Below are positions 23,301-33,688 of a DNA stretch of 64,000 nucleotides, one piece after another. This stretch comes from Cladophialophora immunda (Eukaryota > Ascomycota > Eurotiomycetes > Chaetothyriales > Herpotrichiellaceae). The translations under genes were made by a program, and so were the position numbers. The stretch covers positions 248,001 to 312,000 of the forward strand of contig NW_015622542.1 of NCBI RefSeq assembly GCF_000835495.1, in the 5' to 3' direction. The stretch's first letter is position 1. The number at the start of each line of letters is the position of its first letter. Below the pieces are notes generated by a model. It searched no databases and was not told the DNA's origin. It worked only from the letters and a program-made list of their open reading frames with translations.

Positions 23301-24101
23301 GATGACGGATCTGATCTCGGCGAGATGGGTGAATGGCGAAGGCGCTGCCTTTTGGAAGACCTGGACAATGTTTCCGGCACTTCGTTCTTGGGCAATAAGA
23401 ACTTTCTCGCTGCCGTTAATGATGAAATAGCCTCCCTGGTCGTATGGACATTCTCCCCATGCGAAGAGGTCTCTTTCGCTCTGGAACTTCTCGCTCACCA
23501 AGTGGCAAGTCATGCTTCTGACCATGATAGGTATCTTTCCTATGTATACCTCTTTGTCATTGTCGAAGTCATCTTCCTCATAGCCCTCTCTCCAGTATAG
23601 CTCAGTGCCATCCTCTCTCATAACGCCAGCATCTTTGCCGTCTTCGTCCCAAGGATGTTCCCTTGCGTAGTACGTTCTTCGCGTCATCTTGACATATACT
23701 GGGCTTGCGTATGTCAAACTCCGCATTCGTGCTTCGTGTGGCATACAGTCAGTGGTAGTCCCGTCCGGCTCAACCTGGTTCGGCTTGCTGAGCGTGACCT
23801 TGCCAAACTTGACCTCGTGTCTCTTGATGACGACTGGATTCGGGTCGCTTTCATCGACATTTTGTGCATGATCCAAAGTAACGCCGCCCTTTTCGTTGAC
23901 CAGGTCTTGCAGGCCTGAGCGCATGAAGTGGTTGAATGAGTCTATCTGCATAGAGGCCAACTTTTTGATATCGAAGAATGAACTGATGACTTTCCAGCAG
24001 TCTTCAGATGTGATGTCTTGTTCTCCAGTCTCCACCTCCTCGTAGGCACCACCATCCCCATAGTAGCCGTTCGGTTCATACTTTACATCGTATTCCGCCA
24101 T
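20325..24101 (-). CDS. RPB2: RNA polymerase II second-largest subunit RPB2
   Basis: Catalytic-core subunit of nuclear RNA polymerase II, forming the wall, lobe, protrusion and part of the active cleft. One exon, 1258 aa, full length for the family, start [10 protein letters not shown]. Diagnostic segments occur in order: an early [48 protein letters not shown] in the fork region; [53 protein letters not shown] in the hybrid-binding domain; and the C-terminal zinc site HICDICGL...CKNCNN with the clamp end MNIAARLY. No intron is needed, and all conserved blocks are present. RPB1 starts 9.6 kb away on the other strand. Confidence 0.98.
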   Translation of the reverse strand: MAEYDVKYEPNGYYGDGGAYEEVETGEQDITSEDCWKVISSFFDIKKLASMQIDSFNHFMRSGLQDLVNEKGGVTLDHAQNVDESDPNPVVIKRHEVKFGKVTLSKPNQVEPDGTTTDCMPHEARMRSLTYASPVYVKMTRRTYYAREHPWDEDGKDAGVMREDGTELYWREGYEEDDFDNDKEVYIGKIPIMVRSMTCHLVSEKFQSERDLFAWGECPYDQGGYFIINGSEKVLIAQERSAGNIVQVFQKAAPSPFTHLAEIRSVIDRGARMMSQCTVKLFRRVDGPDGTKIDNPIRVQLPYVKQDIPLVIVFRALDIVSDADILEKICFDQSDKEMMDMLMGSLQEGQAIQGADLARDFIARRGNIPTLKSHERQKHATDILQKEFLPHIGQSPDATARKAFFLGYMVNRLLKCALGRAEPDDRDHLGKKRLDLAGPLMTNLFRLQFDKATKDFYRYMQKRVEAGHPINIMAGFKHPIITSGLKYSLATGNWGDQKKLDKAKAGVSQVLSRYTFASTLSHLRRTNAPIGREGKIAKPRQLHNTHWGYVCPAETPEGQACGLVKNLSLMSMVTNTYETAPLVNYILTKNVEALEDWEPRLNPQATKVFVDGVWFAVVLRDPKRLVDDLRKLRRKGVFDAQVSLVWDIREKEFKVNGDSGRIVRPLFVVETDPASENRGNLVLNKEHINKLDETAYLKESGIQWTDEIRPYGWNNLLESGVVEYLDAEEEETAMIIMTPEALADSKARWMGMEIEAEDDPLRRNDPLLNPFSHTFTHCEIHPSMILGVCASIIPFPDHNQSPRNTYQSAMGKQAMGVFLTNFDQRMETMANILYYPQKPLARTMAMDYLKFRELPAGQNAIVAIACYSGYNQEDSVIMNQSSIDRGLFRSLFYRTYQDSEKIVGHSVVEQFEKPTRADTLRLKHGTYDKIDEDGIVAPGVRVSGEDIIMGKTAPMAPDAEELGQRQKQHIKRDVSTPLRSTESGIVDQVLLTTTNEGHRFAKVRVRTTKVPQIGDKFASRHGQKGTIGITYRHEDMPFTREGIVPDLIINPHAIPSRMTIAHLIECQLSKVATLRGDEGDATPFTKVTVTQISELLRRMGYQSRGFEVMYNGHTGRKLVAQVFLGPTYYQRLRHMVDDKIHSRARGPTQILTRQPVEGRARDGGLRFGEMERDCMIAHGASSFLKERLFDVSDPFRVHICDICGLMTVIAKLKKNTFECKNCNNKNRISQIYLPYAAKLLFQELWSMNIAARLYTKKG

Positions 24102-24681
24102 GACTGGCGATCGATGGTACGGAGGAGAGGGGACTCGTGGGCGAGCTGTGACGAGGGAACGAGGCGAAAGCGAAGAAAGGGAAGGAGAAGGAGGGAGAGG
24201 AGGCGAAGTCGAGTCTACCTCCCTTTCTCAGGCGCAACTCAGGTCTTCAGAATGCGCTCTGATAAAGGGCACTGAATCATCAGTCAAGACTTCAGATTTC
24301 CTCTAGAGAGCATCTCACAGCGCGACAGACAGCCAGAAACCTGAGCAGCGAGAGAAGGATAGTCGAGACTGCACGAAGGATGGAGAGTCGTAAATCGTGG
24401 TTGCTGTGGAGAGGAATGGCTCTGGAATCTTTTTGGCGCGCATCAAAATGATGGCGCCGTGGCAAGTCTTGCCACTTTACGAGGCGTTCACACTAACCAC
24501 ATTTGGGTATATGCACAAGAGGGCAAGGAGTTCTACATTGGTAGACAAGGCGAGAATGGTGAAATGAGATTCATGAATGAAGAGGGTATCATAATTATGC
24601 ATAAGACTATGCATGTCAGCCATCAGCAATTCGGTCCTCCCTAATGGCATGATTAGATTTCGCATTCACAAAACACCAGCT
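24102..24681. other. Intergenic region upstream of RPB2
   Basis: Contains the presumed RPB2 promoter next to 24102 and the 3' flank of the CTNNBL1-like gene. The leader side is very purine-rich on the plus strand (24120-24215), that is, pyrimidine-rich on the RPB2 sense strand, a common feature of strongly expressed fungal promoters. A perfect 8-bp inverted repeat with a one-base centre (GTGGCAAG-T-CTTGCCAC) lies at 24459-24475. No gene seen. Confidence 0.5.
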
Positions 24682-26517
24682 TCATTGCTCCACGCACAAA
24701 AGTAATGCCTCCAGCATCTCCTCCGTAGCCTTTGCTTCATCACCCTGACCAGGATCCATCCCGTTGAGCTGATCCCGTAGGCTCCGCTCTAGAATCTTCA
24801 GCCCGTCTTCACCAAGAAGCACGGTGATGGTCTGTCTTGCTCCGTTATCTTCGGCCACCATCCAGCTGAGGATCAACTCAATCGCTTGAAGTGAGAAGAG
24901 GCCGGCGTCCAGTCGCCGTGAGAACCACTCATCGGCCTGTGCCTCCAGTTGTGCTTGGTTAAGATCCTGTCGCTCTCTTTGAATGTGCGCATCCACTTTG
25001 CTCAATCTCGTCTTGTACTCACGCCGTAGATCGACGAGCTTTGTGATCTTTTCGTAGTCGTTTTCAACGAACTTGGCAAGAGTTCGTATCCTTTCGGCAG
25101 ACCCTCCAGGTAGATATCTTAGCATGCTCGCTAGGATCCCAATAAGATGCTCAACAAGGCTTCGCTCCATTTTGTGAGACTTCATAAGCATGCCGAAGAT
25201 TGTCTTGAGTCCAGCCGCGTCCACGAGCCTCATCGAGACGGCTGTTGCGTTACCTCCACTCATCGCGTGATCGAGAACTCGCAGAGCCCGTGCTTTGGCC
25301 AGTCGGCCCTCTCGGAGCATGATGAGACACAATTCAACCCCTTCCCCTTCGACAAATTTCTCGCCAGCGAGGCGTTCTTCCACCATGCAAGCTAAGCAAT
25401 CGAAGAGATTTTCTGCAAACTCTTCCTCGTCCGAGTCCTTTTCAGGATCTCGCTTGCGATATGCGCTCAGGAGTTCGAGAAGGGAGTCAACCCCGTCTTT
25501 TCGTGCTAGACGGTCTCGGTTGGTTTTGTTGCTCTGGAGAAGTATCGCTAGGATTTCTGCAGCGTATTGCCGATTCTGTCCAACTTTTCCCCTCGCATAA
25601 GGATCGACTTTCTTTACTCTTGAGAGGAGCCATTCCATCAATGAGTCTTTCGCGCCCACGGCCTCCACGTTCCCAGTGTCGGACAAGATGTTCTCGACAA
25701 CGTTCAAGATGTGATAGACCCCTGCTCGATCACTCTCATTGTTGTCCTCGTCCAATCTACTGAGGTTGCTCGTCAAAAGATCCACGATGTCGCCCTGTAT
25801 CATGGCCTTCACCAAGATCTTCCACTGTTCTTCGGTGGTTGTCGAGTCCTCGTCTGTCAGCTCTGCGAGCAATTCGCAGACGGCGATGGCGATGTCGGTA
25901 TTTTCATGCGCAAGCAACCCGACCAAACTGCCTACGCAGCCCATTTTAACGAATTCGGCGTACAGCTCACCGTGTTCGCTCAACAGACTCAAGCCCTTGA
26001 TCTCGGCATCTAAATCGGCCTCACTACTCACAAACTTCATGGGCTCCTTCTCGTATTTGGCGCGCAATTCCGCGTTCTTGTTGATTTTGCGTTCAAAGTT
26101 GATGGCCGTGCGGCGCAGCCACGCGGAATCAATCTTCTCTTCCACCTCCCCGGCCTCATTTTTGTCAATGTAATCAATCACTTCTCTTTCTTGTTTCGTG
26201 ACGCCACCGCCGAAGAAGCGCCCTTCCTCATCATCTCCAACTTCCTCCTCCACGTCTTCCGGCGGCCGCGCAGGTCCGGCCTCGAGGTCGTCTTGGTCAT
26301 CTAGGACTTCATCCTGCACAAAAGCAGCCTTGCTCCCCGAGCCGTTGGAGGTAGACTCGCCATGAGAAGAACCATTGGCGGAGGAGCGTGGAGAGGAGCC
26401 GTTGGTCAATTTAGCGGATTTGTTGGAGAGGGCATTGGAGAATGATTTCGTCGGGTCCTCGAGTTTTCGCTTTGAAGCGGCATTGGGTTTATGGAAAAGG
26501 TCATCAATCGAGGTCAT
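24682..26517 (-). CDS. Beta-catenin-like protein 1 (CTNNBL1) homologue
   Basis: Predicted nuclear armadillo-repeat protein. In animals CTNNBL1 associates with the spliceosomal PRP19/CDC5L complex and reads nuclear localisation signals of splicing factors. Single exon, 611 aa from the ATG at 26517 (MTSIDDLFHKP). An open frame continues 58 codons upstream but lacks family-like sequence, so I did not use it. An acidic, Ser-rich disordered N-terminus of about 120 aa includes a KRKLE basic patch. The conserved core follows, starting around FFGGGVTKQEREVIDYID, then armadillo helices such as MGCVGSLVGLLAHENTDIAIAVC (a contiguous hydrophobic helix pair), ending LLLCVEQ. It lies between RPB2 and RPB1. 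Confidence 0.9.
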   Translation of the reverse strand: MTSIDDLFHKPNAASKRKLEDPTKSFSNALSNKSAKLTNGSSPRSSANGSSHGESTSNGSGSKAAFVQDEVLDDQDDLEAGPARPPEDVEEEVGDDEEGRFFGGGVTKQEREVIDYIDKNEAGEVEEKIDSAWLRRTAINFERKINKNAELRAKYEKEPMKFVSSEADLDAEIKGLSLLSEHGELYAEFVKMGCVGSLVGLLAHENTDIAIAVCELLAELTDEDSTTTEEQWKILVKAMIQGDIVDLLTSNLSRLDEDNNESDRAGVYHILNVVENILSDTGNVEAVGAKDSLMEWLLSRVKKVDPYARGKVGQNRQYAAEILAILLQSNKTNRDRLARKDGVDSLLELLSAYRKRDPEKDSDEEEFAENLFDCLACMVEERLAGEKFVEGEGVELCLIMLREGRLAKARALRVLDHAMSGGNATAVSMRLVDAAGLKTIFGMLMKSHKMERSLVEHLIGILASMLRYLPGGSAERIRTLAKFVENDYEKITKLVDLRREYKTRLSKVDAHIQRERQDLNQAQLEAQADEWFSRRLDAGLFSLQAIELILSWMVAEDNGARQTITVLLGEDGLKILERSLRDQLNGMDPGQGDEAKATEEMLEALLLCVEQ

Positions 26518-27650
26518 GACTGCTCGATGGGCAGGTCTATTCAGGACCTCATTGTCATCTTTGATCTCATGTGAAGAAAAAAGAGGAAAGGGACTGCACC
26601 ACCGGAAAACATAGGAAAGTCGTTCATGCCAGGGAAATCCGGACAACCGCAAATTGAAACTCGGCAAAGTTTCCCTTTGACCGCCTGCCACATCTTCCGT
26701 GAGAAGCAGTCAATTTTCCCGAGCAACACTTTCAGGCTTTAGCGACTATTTGGGATCCTGGACCCTCTCGCTTCGCGTCGCCTCTCTTTCTCTACTCGTC
26801 TCGTCGATCACGATCACATGCGAATTGTCCCAAGGTTCTTTTGCTGGTTACCTGGCTAATGGTTCTCCGATCACTATCCCGTAACACGTAGGGCGTCCCA
26901 TCGAGGCCAGCTACCACTCTCGCGCTGTGCAACATCCGCTCCCACCGGAACGAGCTCCGTACCCCAATTCCAGAACCCACTTGGTATGATGGCAGGGCAG
27001 ATCCACTACGAGTCAGAAGAAAAAAACCTTGGAAAGAGACCATAGAGGTACCTAGGTACGAGGTACATCATGGGACGAGCGATGACGAGAAGAACAAGCC
27101 CCTGGAGCCGTCGATGGAGACTCGATGGAGACATCAACGCTGCGCAGTTATCTCCTCCTGTCATCCTCTTCCTTCCAATAGAGTCCAGCCTTACACAAGC
27201 CAAGCAGGAAGAACCCTGCCACCGGCATCAAATGGAACGCACTCTGGCGGCCACTGCAGGCCAACCGATCGACAAGTTTCCTTCTCACTAATGAAATATT
27301 ATTGGCAAACTCGTGCCGACATTACACAGCAGGCACACTCCAATATCACCCTATAAGCTTCGCGCATGGACAATGCTCAGTATCAAGCCGTTTTGCCCCC
27401 CTATTCAGCTCGGCTCCACAAAGGCTACAAGGCCACCTTCAGAGCCTCTATCGTTCCTGGATGAAACATTCACTGCCGATTTAGACAATTCGGCCCCTCT
27501 GATCGACGCGGGTTGTGTTGCTGAAAGTCGAAATATATCTGGCTTCTAAGTTAAGTGTCGTTAATTTTATTGATGCTCTTGACCGCCTGTATCTTGACAA
27601 GCGTGCCTTTCTGCAATTTCTAGGGTTTCTTTGGCTGTCTTTGAGTGAAA
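26518..27650. other. Divergent intergenic region, no supported gene
   Basis: 1.1 kb between the divergent CTNNBL1-like and cysteine-rich membrane-protein genes. It should hold both promoters. A compact GGTACCTAGGTACGAGGTAC cluster of overlapping small palindromes lies at about 27047-27066. ORFs are short and unsupported. Confidence 0.45.
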
Positions 27651-28620
27651 ATGCAGTACTGTTGCCCAGCATATCTCGTATTCTTTACCCTATTTCCTCT
27701 AGGACTCGCGGCAACCAATGTGTGTTATAACCCAGACGGAACTCAGACGGCGAGAGATACTTATTCCCCATGTTTTCCCAACACCAATGTGACACATTGC
27801 TGCCCGGATGGCTCAACTTGTCTAAAGAACGGCCTGTGTCTGATGAAGGTGAGTTGCCAAAATCACCTAGACAGTTAACGGAAGTTGCTTACCATGTCGC
27901 TGCCAGAATGACACTACCCTGAACACTGGGCTATGCACGGACAGTACGTGGCAGGATGATGCATGCTTTCCACGATGCCTGACATCCCAACGCAAACCTG
28001 GCCCAAGTTCGCTCTATCGCTGCAACAACAGTAAATGGTGTTGTTCGGATGGCGCCTCCAATTCCACATCCTGTTGTCAGGACGCAGGCGTCAAGCTATT
28101 CCCAATCATTGCGCACGCAGCCGTGGAAAATGGCTCGGCGTTTCTGCATGGCTACAGCATTGCACCCATTGCTAGCATTATTAGCAACGGAGCGCTCCCA
28201 TCAACCACCGCTCTGCAGACAGTAACCTTCACGACAGACATATCTGGTTCACTGCTCACCATCACAGCGACAACGACCGGTGACCCCAGCCCTGTTGCTA
28301 TTGGGGCAGTCTCTAATTCCAACACGGGCTTGAAGACCGGACTGGGTACCGGACTCGGGGTTGGTGTTCCTTTCCTTGCGGTCATCGCCGTCCTTTCGTT
28401 TCTCCTCTTTCGAGAGAAGAAGCGCCACCGGGCGACTCTTGAGTCTCTGTCCAGCAATGACGGCTATCCTCTTGTCTCCCCTCAACCAATACTAGCGGCG
28501 GGACATTATCAAGTCGCAACTGGCAGCACCAATGACCAATGGCCCTATACCGCACAGCAACCCGCTGAAGTCGATTCGCGGGAAAAGAGGACCACCCCCT
28601 TAGAGCTCCCAGCAAAATGA
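27651..28620 (+). CDS. Secreted-type cysteine-rich single-pass membrane protein
   Basis: Proposed 303-aa type I membrane protein with exons 27651-27848 and 27907-28620. A hydrophobic signal peptide (CCPAYLVFFTLFPLGLAAT) leads into a Cys-rich ectodomain. That domain includes CPDGSTCLKNGLC and, after the intron, CNNSKWCCSDG and SCCQD. Next come a Thr/Ser-rich stalk, a single transmembrane helix (VGVPFLAVIAVLSFLLF), a basic stop-transfer RKKR-like cluster (REKKRHR) and a roughly 70-aa cytosolic tail. This layout resembles fungal cell-surface or cell-wall sensor-like proteins (Mid2/WSC-like architecture), but I do not see a named domain. The Cys-rich module is common in Pezizomycotina proteins of unknown function. 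The intron has a GTGAGT donor. Confidence 0.75.
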
Positions 28621-28698
28621 ACCCATCAAGTACACGTCAAAAGAGGAATATTAAGATTCCAGCTCGATTCAGAGTGATCTCGAGAAATGCCACATTCC

Positions 28699-30315
28699 TT
28701 AACTCCGCGGCGTATACCTTGGTGGGGGCTGCGAAAAGAACGCGTCCCTTTCGCTGCTGGAGTGAACGCCTGTCGAGCTCAGCTCCGGTGGCGGGACGAT
28801 CCAACTTGCGTTCCCTCTGCCGCGGGTTCTAGCCTCACTTTCGTTGTTTCGGGCTTCCTGGTTGGAAGTTTGAGCTATAATGCCGTCCATTCCGGCCCTT
28901 GACGATTCAGACTCACCCGGCATCTCGATTCTTGATCCCTCTGCCTGCACAGGACTGTATTCTTGTGTGCCACTAGCAGGTATCACTGCAATGGCTACAT
29001 CCTGGCATGCAAACTTCAAGTTTCTACCTTCGCATTCGAAGCCAATCTCCAGCTCCAGTGTATGTTCAACGGCAGCATTGTATGTCGCGAAATCCGGAAC
29101 CAGACTCTCTCTTGGTATGCGCAATTGAGTCAACTCGGCGAGGTCGACCTCTGTTTGTGCAGCTATTTCCACTGCACCAGCCCCGTTGGCGCTAAGGGGT
29201 AGTGTCTCGCACGGGTAGACTGGGAGTGGCAGCGAACATGTTGTCTTCCGCGAATACGTCTTGCGGGTAGAGGTTGACGGGTGACGTCCGGCTTGAACGT
29301 GCGTGTGTTGAATGACCGCGATTTTTAAAGTCTTGATTGTAAGGGCGGTCGCAGTAGACGGGGGATGTGCGCTGGTTGTTGCACGCATTCCCGTGTTGCT
29401 CGCAGATCGTCCGCGGAATAATATGCTCATCCTCGAATAGTCTTCTCTGACCTCAATCCTGCGTGGTAAGCGGACAGAGATACTGAGCGAGGATGCAGTG
29501 GCCGCTTCGTTGGGGTCCTCACGTTGGAACTTTGAGAACTTCAGGATTCGGGCCATTGGGTTTTCTTGAGAGATGGCGATCTTCCGCCGCGGGATTTGGA
29601 AAGATTGGTGACGATGGACATAAAATTGGCCATCCACCCTGCTGTTGGGATTCTGACTCGCAATTGTTCCTGTGACTGTCCGGGGCAGGACGCTGATGGC
29701 ATGCTTTGTGGTGATTCTTTTGCCCATCGTGGCCGTTGGAGAGCTTGACGGCGGCTTCAACGCCGCTTCGAGGATATAGTCCACCAGACAAGCAAATCCC
29801 CGGCAAGTATAAAGCATGGTCGGCGGCAAGGCATGTCTGTGAGCACCTTGGATGGTCCTTTGAACTGCCGGGCACCTCCATGCCACTCTGTCATCGGTGT
29901 ATTCAGGCACTCTGAACTCAAATGGCCAACTATATACTCCCGCTCTGTGTGTCCATTTCCCTCCGGTATACAAGACGTTCTCGCGCCGAAAGAGGACCTC
30001 GCGTGAGTGATAATCGGTGCTTGAGACATTGAGGTCGCCGTAGTTCTGGGTCAGTGTGACACGAGACACGCCGGTGAAGGTGACAACAAGAGAGCCAATG
30101 GGCACGGACTCGACCGATGTGAGGTGAATCGTGCCGCTGAGGTGCGAGCCTGGATGATATGGTCCGATCTTAGTAGGAAGCTGGATTGAAAGGGACATGG
30201 TCTGGGGCTTTTCGCCTGTGTCTAGAGTTGTCTCCAAAGTAGCGCCTTCAACGTCCTCGTGTAGGGATTTTAGAGAATGCCGCCGCCGTTCATCTGGGAA
30301 AGATATCCCTCTCAT
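28699..30315 (-). CDS. Alpha-arrestin domain protein with C-terminal PPxY
   Basis: Predicted arrestin-related trafficking adaptor: such proteins recruit a Nedd4/Rsp5-type ubiquitin ligase to plasma-membrane transporters for endocytosis. One exon, 538 aa. The N-terminal arrestin fold starts near SLSIQLPTKIGPYHPGSHL and includes GSLVVTFTGVSRV and KWTHRAGVYSWPFEFRVPE. The C-terminal arrestin half includes SISVRLPRRIEVREDYSRM. The extreme C-terminus ends PPPRYTPRS, a PPxY motif that would bind ligase WW domains. ATG 30315 gives the longest product. ATG 30198 would start just before the arrestin fold and is a real alternative. Cargo is unknown. Confidence 0.85.
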   Translation of the reverse strand: MRGISFPDERRRHSLKSLHEDVEGATLETTLDTGEKPQTMSLSIQLPTKIGPYHPGSHLSGTIHLTSVESVPIGSLVVTFTGVSRVTLTQNYGDLNVSSTDYHSREVLFRRENVLYTGGKWTHRAGVYSWPFEFRVPEYTDDRVAWRCPAVQRTIQGAHRHALPPTMLYTCRGFACLVDYILEAALKPPSSSPTATMGKRITTKHAISVLPRTVTGTIASQNPNSRVDGQFYVHRHQSFQIPRRKIAISQENPMARILKFSKFQREDPNEAATASSLSISVRLPRRIEVREDYSRMSILFRGRSASNTGMRATTSAHPPSTATALTIKTLKIAVIQHTHVQAGRHPSTSTRKTYSRKTTCSLPLPVYPCETLPLSANGAGAVEIAAQTEVDLAELTQLRIPRESLVPDFATYNAAVEHTLELEIGFECEGRNLKFACQDVAIAVIPASGTQEYSPVQAEGSRIEMPGESESSRAGMDGIIAQTSNQEARNNESEARTRGRGNASWIVPPPELSSTGVHSSSERDAFFSQPPPRYTPRS

Positions 30316-31111
30316 TCATTGCCGTTGTATCTCATGTGTCGCTGCAGTGCAACCAAGCTTTCATCCATGGCATTCCTCGAAAGTTGTGACCAAGATAAAA
30401 TCGTCTAATCAGGAAATCCTGCTGAGCGATCTAGCCTCGTCGAGTCGTCCAAGGGCCAACAGCAGCGCGAGCAGAAAGAACCCTGCACGGCCACGGCGGA
30501 ACGGATCGGTCGTATCCTGTCGTATTCCAGCCCGAACCGTCAACTGACCTTTCCAGCGATCCATCCGCAGATTCCAAGGGGTTCAGAGACGCCGGTTCTT
30601 TTTTGAGAAGGCCGGGTCAACCGGCAGAATATGGGAGCGTGAACCGCGGCCATAGGTTTCGGTCGGGTCGCTGGGCAGCATTCACGACATCCATCCTCAG
30701 CGGAAGCTGTACCCGAGATATAATTATCGGATGATCTTTGTTTGAGTATCAAGGAGTGGGCGAGGCCTCTGGAAAGATAGGAGAGGGGTTCTCATGCGAT
30801 TCTCATTCGGATGAATTAGTCTGATGCTTGTACGTATCAACTCGCAATCGCCCTGAACTGTGGATAGTACATTCTACATTGACGCTGCTGCGCGCGACCG
30901 TCGTGCCTTTTTCGCCGTCCGCATGAGGTGACTGATCTTAATCGCCAGCATGTCAATCACCAAGCCTGCCCTGAACCACACCTTGAGCTGTTCTCCCAAC
31001 TGCGCCAGGCCCTTCCGTAACACAACGCCTGGCTGATGGACCAAACCCCCCCTTCGAAGCCTTCCGGGATCCCAAGCCGTAGCGCCGTCGTCGTGAACAC
31101 ATCAACATTCG
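30316..31111. other. Intergenic region between arrestin and SWD1 genes
   Basis: Both flanking genes are on the minus strand, so this is the arrestin promoter plus the SWD1 3' flank. No ORF with support, and no repeat of note. Confidence 0.5.
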
Positions 31112-32763
31112 TTAATATTTCCGTCGCCGCACTGTCTTCGGCACCTCATCTCCATCGTTCTCATACTCCTTCCCCTCGTTGACGTCCTTCTTCCTAAGCG
31201 TCCCAACACCATGCCTCACCAGTTCCTGGTCATCCCCGTCCGAGTCCTCAATGTCGTACAGCACCGGCAAGACGAAGCTGTCTTCTTCACCCATCTTTCT
31301 CTCCACGGTCAAGATATCGACATCTTCGTCTTCTCTGTCCAAGCGGCGCTTCTGGTGTTCCTCTTGTGGGTACTCGTCGAACTCGTCCTCGCGCTCGATG
31401 TACTCGACATTTTCCGTCACTTCGGTGAAGTCAGGTGCCAATGCGGACCACTTTTGCTGTGGCTCGATGCCCCAGATCTGGATACTACCCGTTTCGATGC
31501 TCGTGCAGGCCAGGAGAGGACGAGAGGGGTGCCATTCGATGATCGCGGGCTCCTCGCGGTTTTCGAGGATGCGGAGCAGAGAGTTGGTGCGGAGTTCCCA
31601 GATGTAGATGTCCTTCTTCATGTATGTGGAGGCGGTCACGTAGTCGGCGATGCCCGTGGAGGAGCTGTGGCTGAACGCGCAATGATTCCAGCGGAGGCGG
31701 TTGACGAGGTCCTGGAATTTGTGTTCGACCGTGAGGACGATGTTCTCGGCCAGCGTGGCTGGGTCGCGGTCATGATGCTCATCGCTGCTGCTGGGGTCTG
31801 TGTCCGGCGCGGTGGAGGGAGTTATCAGGCTGAGATCAGGCAGATTGATAGTGCGGATGATGCGATCGGTGCTGTTTGCGAGGAGCTGGCGGCCGTTGGT
31901 GGTCATGCGCAGCAGAGAGATAAGCCCAGCCGAGATCTTGGTGGAGTGAATGATTTTGCGGGACTCGGTCTCGAGAATGTTGATGTACCCCTTGGAGGTG
32001 CCGGTGATGATGTGGTTTCCCAGCACGGAGAAAATGGCCGAGGTCGTGGCTTGTTTGTTCTCGGAGCGAGGGATGCTGTCGCTCAAAGGGGTCGTCGGAA
32101 GGACACGCTTGACAGGGATGGCATCGGTGATGTCAACCAAGTAAGGTCGGTCTTCGAAGAGGGATGCGACGAAGAGCTTGTGGTTGTATGGATGGAGTTC
32201 CGCTGTGTAGATTGGCGCTTCGAATTTGACGCTTCGGATACGTTCTTGAGTCTGCAAGTCCCAAAGACAGGCTCTACAGTCTTGGGACGCTGACAACAGG
32301 TAGCGACCTTCTCTCGACCAGCTGGACAACCTTAGCAGCGCACCGGTGAATCGTAGTGAAGGAGGAGTACCTCAAACTTTGAATCTGCTTCCAGTGACCA
32401 TGTAGTTTCATAGCAACACCATATGTCTCCATATCCCTTCAGTGAAAATGTTAGTTGTGACCAAGGAACTCGCGAATTCCCTTTCAAGATGCCAAACTCT
32501 GCACAAACAGCTTTTTCTGATCAGGGCTCACTGACCAAATGATTACCTTCCCATCCACCCTCCCAGAGGCGAGATAGTCGCCCTTGCGACTGAATCTCAG
32601 GGTGGTCGCATGGCCAGATCCTGGATTTGAATCAGTACGGATTTGACAAATTTGCCACTCTTCCATTTCCTGGTGGATTTGAGGTGAACATACTGAGATC
32701 ATTGGTGAGCGCATCCGGGGAGTCCTGGGCTAATTGAAACGGATCTATCAGTGCCAAATTCAT
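31112..32763 (-). CDS. SWD1: COMPASS complex WD40 subunit SWD1 (RBBP5 homologue)
   Basis: Predicted subunit of the Set1/COMPASS histone H3 Lys4 methyltransferase in the nucleus; the human counterpart is RBBP5. Exons on the minus strand are 32763-32694, 32620-32536, 32436-32371 and 32321-31112, giving 476 aa with matching phases. The N-terminus MNLALIDPFQLAQDSPDAL and the following SGHATTLRFSRKGDYLASGR are characteristic of Swd1/RBBP5. WD repeats continue through GRYLLSASQDCRACLWDL and AELHPYNHKLFVASLF. A conserved hinge region (WHPSRPLLACTS, APDFTEVTENVEYIEREDEF) is followed by an acidic, basic-ended tail. The opposite strand carries a 360-codon ORF that I take as a shadow. It is divergent from RPB1 across about 0.9 kb. 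Confidence 0.93.
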
Positions 32764-33688
32764 GATGTTTCTGTTGATCTGATGGAGTCTCACGAAAGCG
32801 TGGAGGGTTCAAGGCCTCTTGACGAAATGCGTCGATTTCCACATCCGGTACTAGCGCCATGATTAGCGTTGTCACGTGAATGAATGATGGACTGAAAGGA
32901 GAAGGTAAGGCGAGGATAGAAAGAAAGGAAAGGGCGACGGCGAGGAGATATTTTGTTGTTAGTCACAGCTTCTACGGCGTCTGTCACTGGGCAGGTGAAG
33001 TGAATCCTCTGCGCTACACCAAGACAGTTGCCTAATCTAAGACTAAGAGACTGAAGGCGGCGCGTTCTTCTCTCTCTCAAGCTTTCACGAAGACCGTCTA
33101 CCACTTATCATACCATCGTATCATCGATATTCTCTCACAGAAGTGACTGAGCGAATCTAGAACGAAGACTCACTTGTTGCTTGCTGCTCCCCCCTGCAAA
33201 CTTGTAAAGGACTCACTCGTGCCGTGAACACTGGATGAATAAGGTGAGGCTGAAAGGGGGCGAATTCTGCCGCCAAACGCCGCCTTCGCCTCTGGGCTGA
33301 CTGTCTTGGCGCGGCGCAGGCAGCCGCTGGCCCTTTCAACTCTCAAATTTTGCGCTGGCCTTCTCACCCCTTCCTCATCCTCTTCCTCATCAACAACCCC
33401 ACCCAAACCATCGTAAAACGATCGCGCCCCCGAATCTACGCGTTCCAGCAGGCGAGCCGATCGCTTTCCAGGAAGTTTTGGATCAAAATCAAGAGAATTG
33501 GTCAAGAGCGCAGCTGGAGAAGGACACGGCATTGTTTTGGGCGGCCCGACAGGGCAAAGGTCATCCCTGACCAGCACCGCGCAGCCACCCGTGCAAGCAC
33601 TGCACTGCGGTCATCCCAGATCGGGACAAAAGAGTAAAGAATCGTCTCACAAGGATACGCGAGATCATCGGGATAACCAACAGCGACC
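32764..33688. promoter_or_regulatory. Divergent promoter region between SWD1 and RPB1
   Basis: 925 bp separate the ATGs of SWD1 and RPB1. The RPB1-proximal part includes a pyrimidine-rich tract (CTTCTCACCCCTTCCTCATC and onward, about 33360-33400). Such tracts are common just upstream of fungal transcription starts. Small ORFs here have no support. Co-regulation of the two genes is possible but not shown. Confidence 0.5.

Noticed and set aside
24459..24475. 8-bp inverted repeat that might be a terminator hairpin
   Set aside because: Intrinsic hairpin terminators are not used by fungal Pol II, and the stem lies in the 5' flank of RPB2. It is kept only as a note in the intergenic entry.
26518..26691. 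58-codon N-terminal extension of the CTNNBL1-like protein
   Set aside because: The extension is hydrophobic and unlike the family. MTSIDDLFHKP at 26517 is the expected family start.
31211..32293. 360-codon ORF on the plus strand opposite SWD1
   Set aside because: It lies wholly antisense to a well-supported WD40 gene, has low-complexity Val/Asp/Gly-rich sequence and no motif. It is a shadow of the SWD1 codon pattern.
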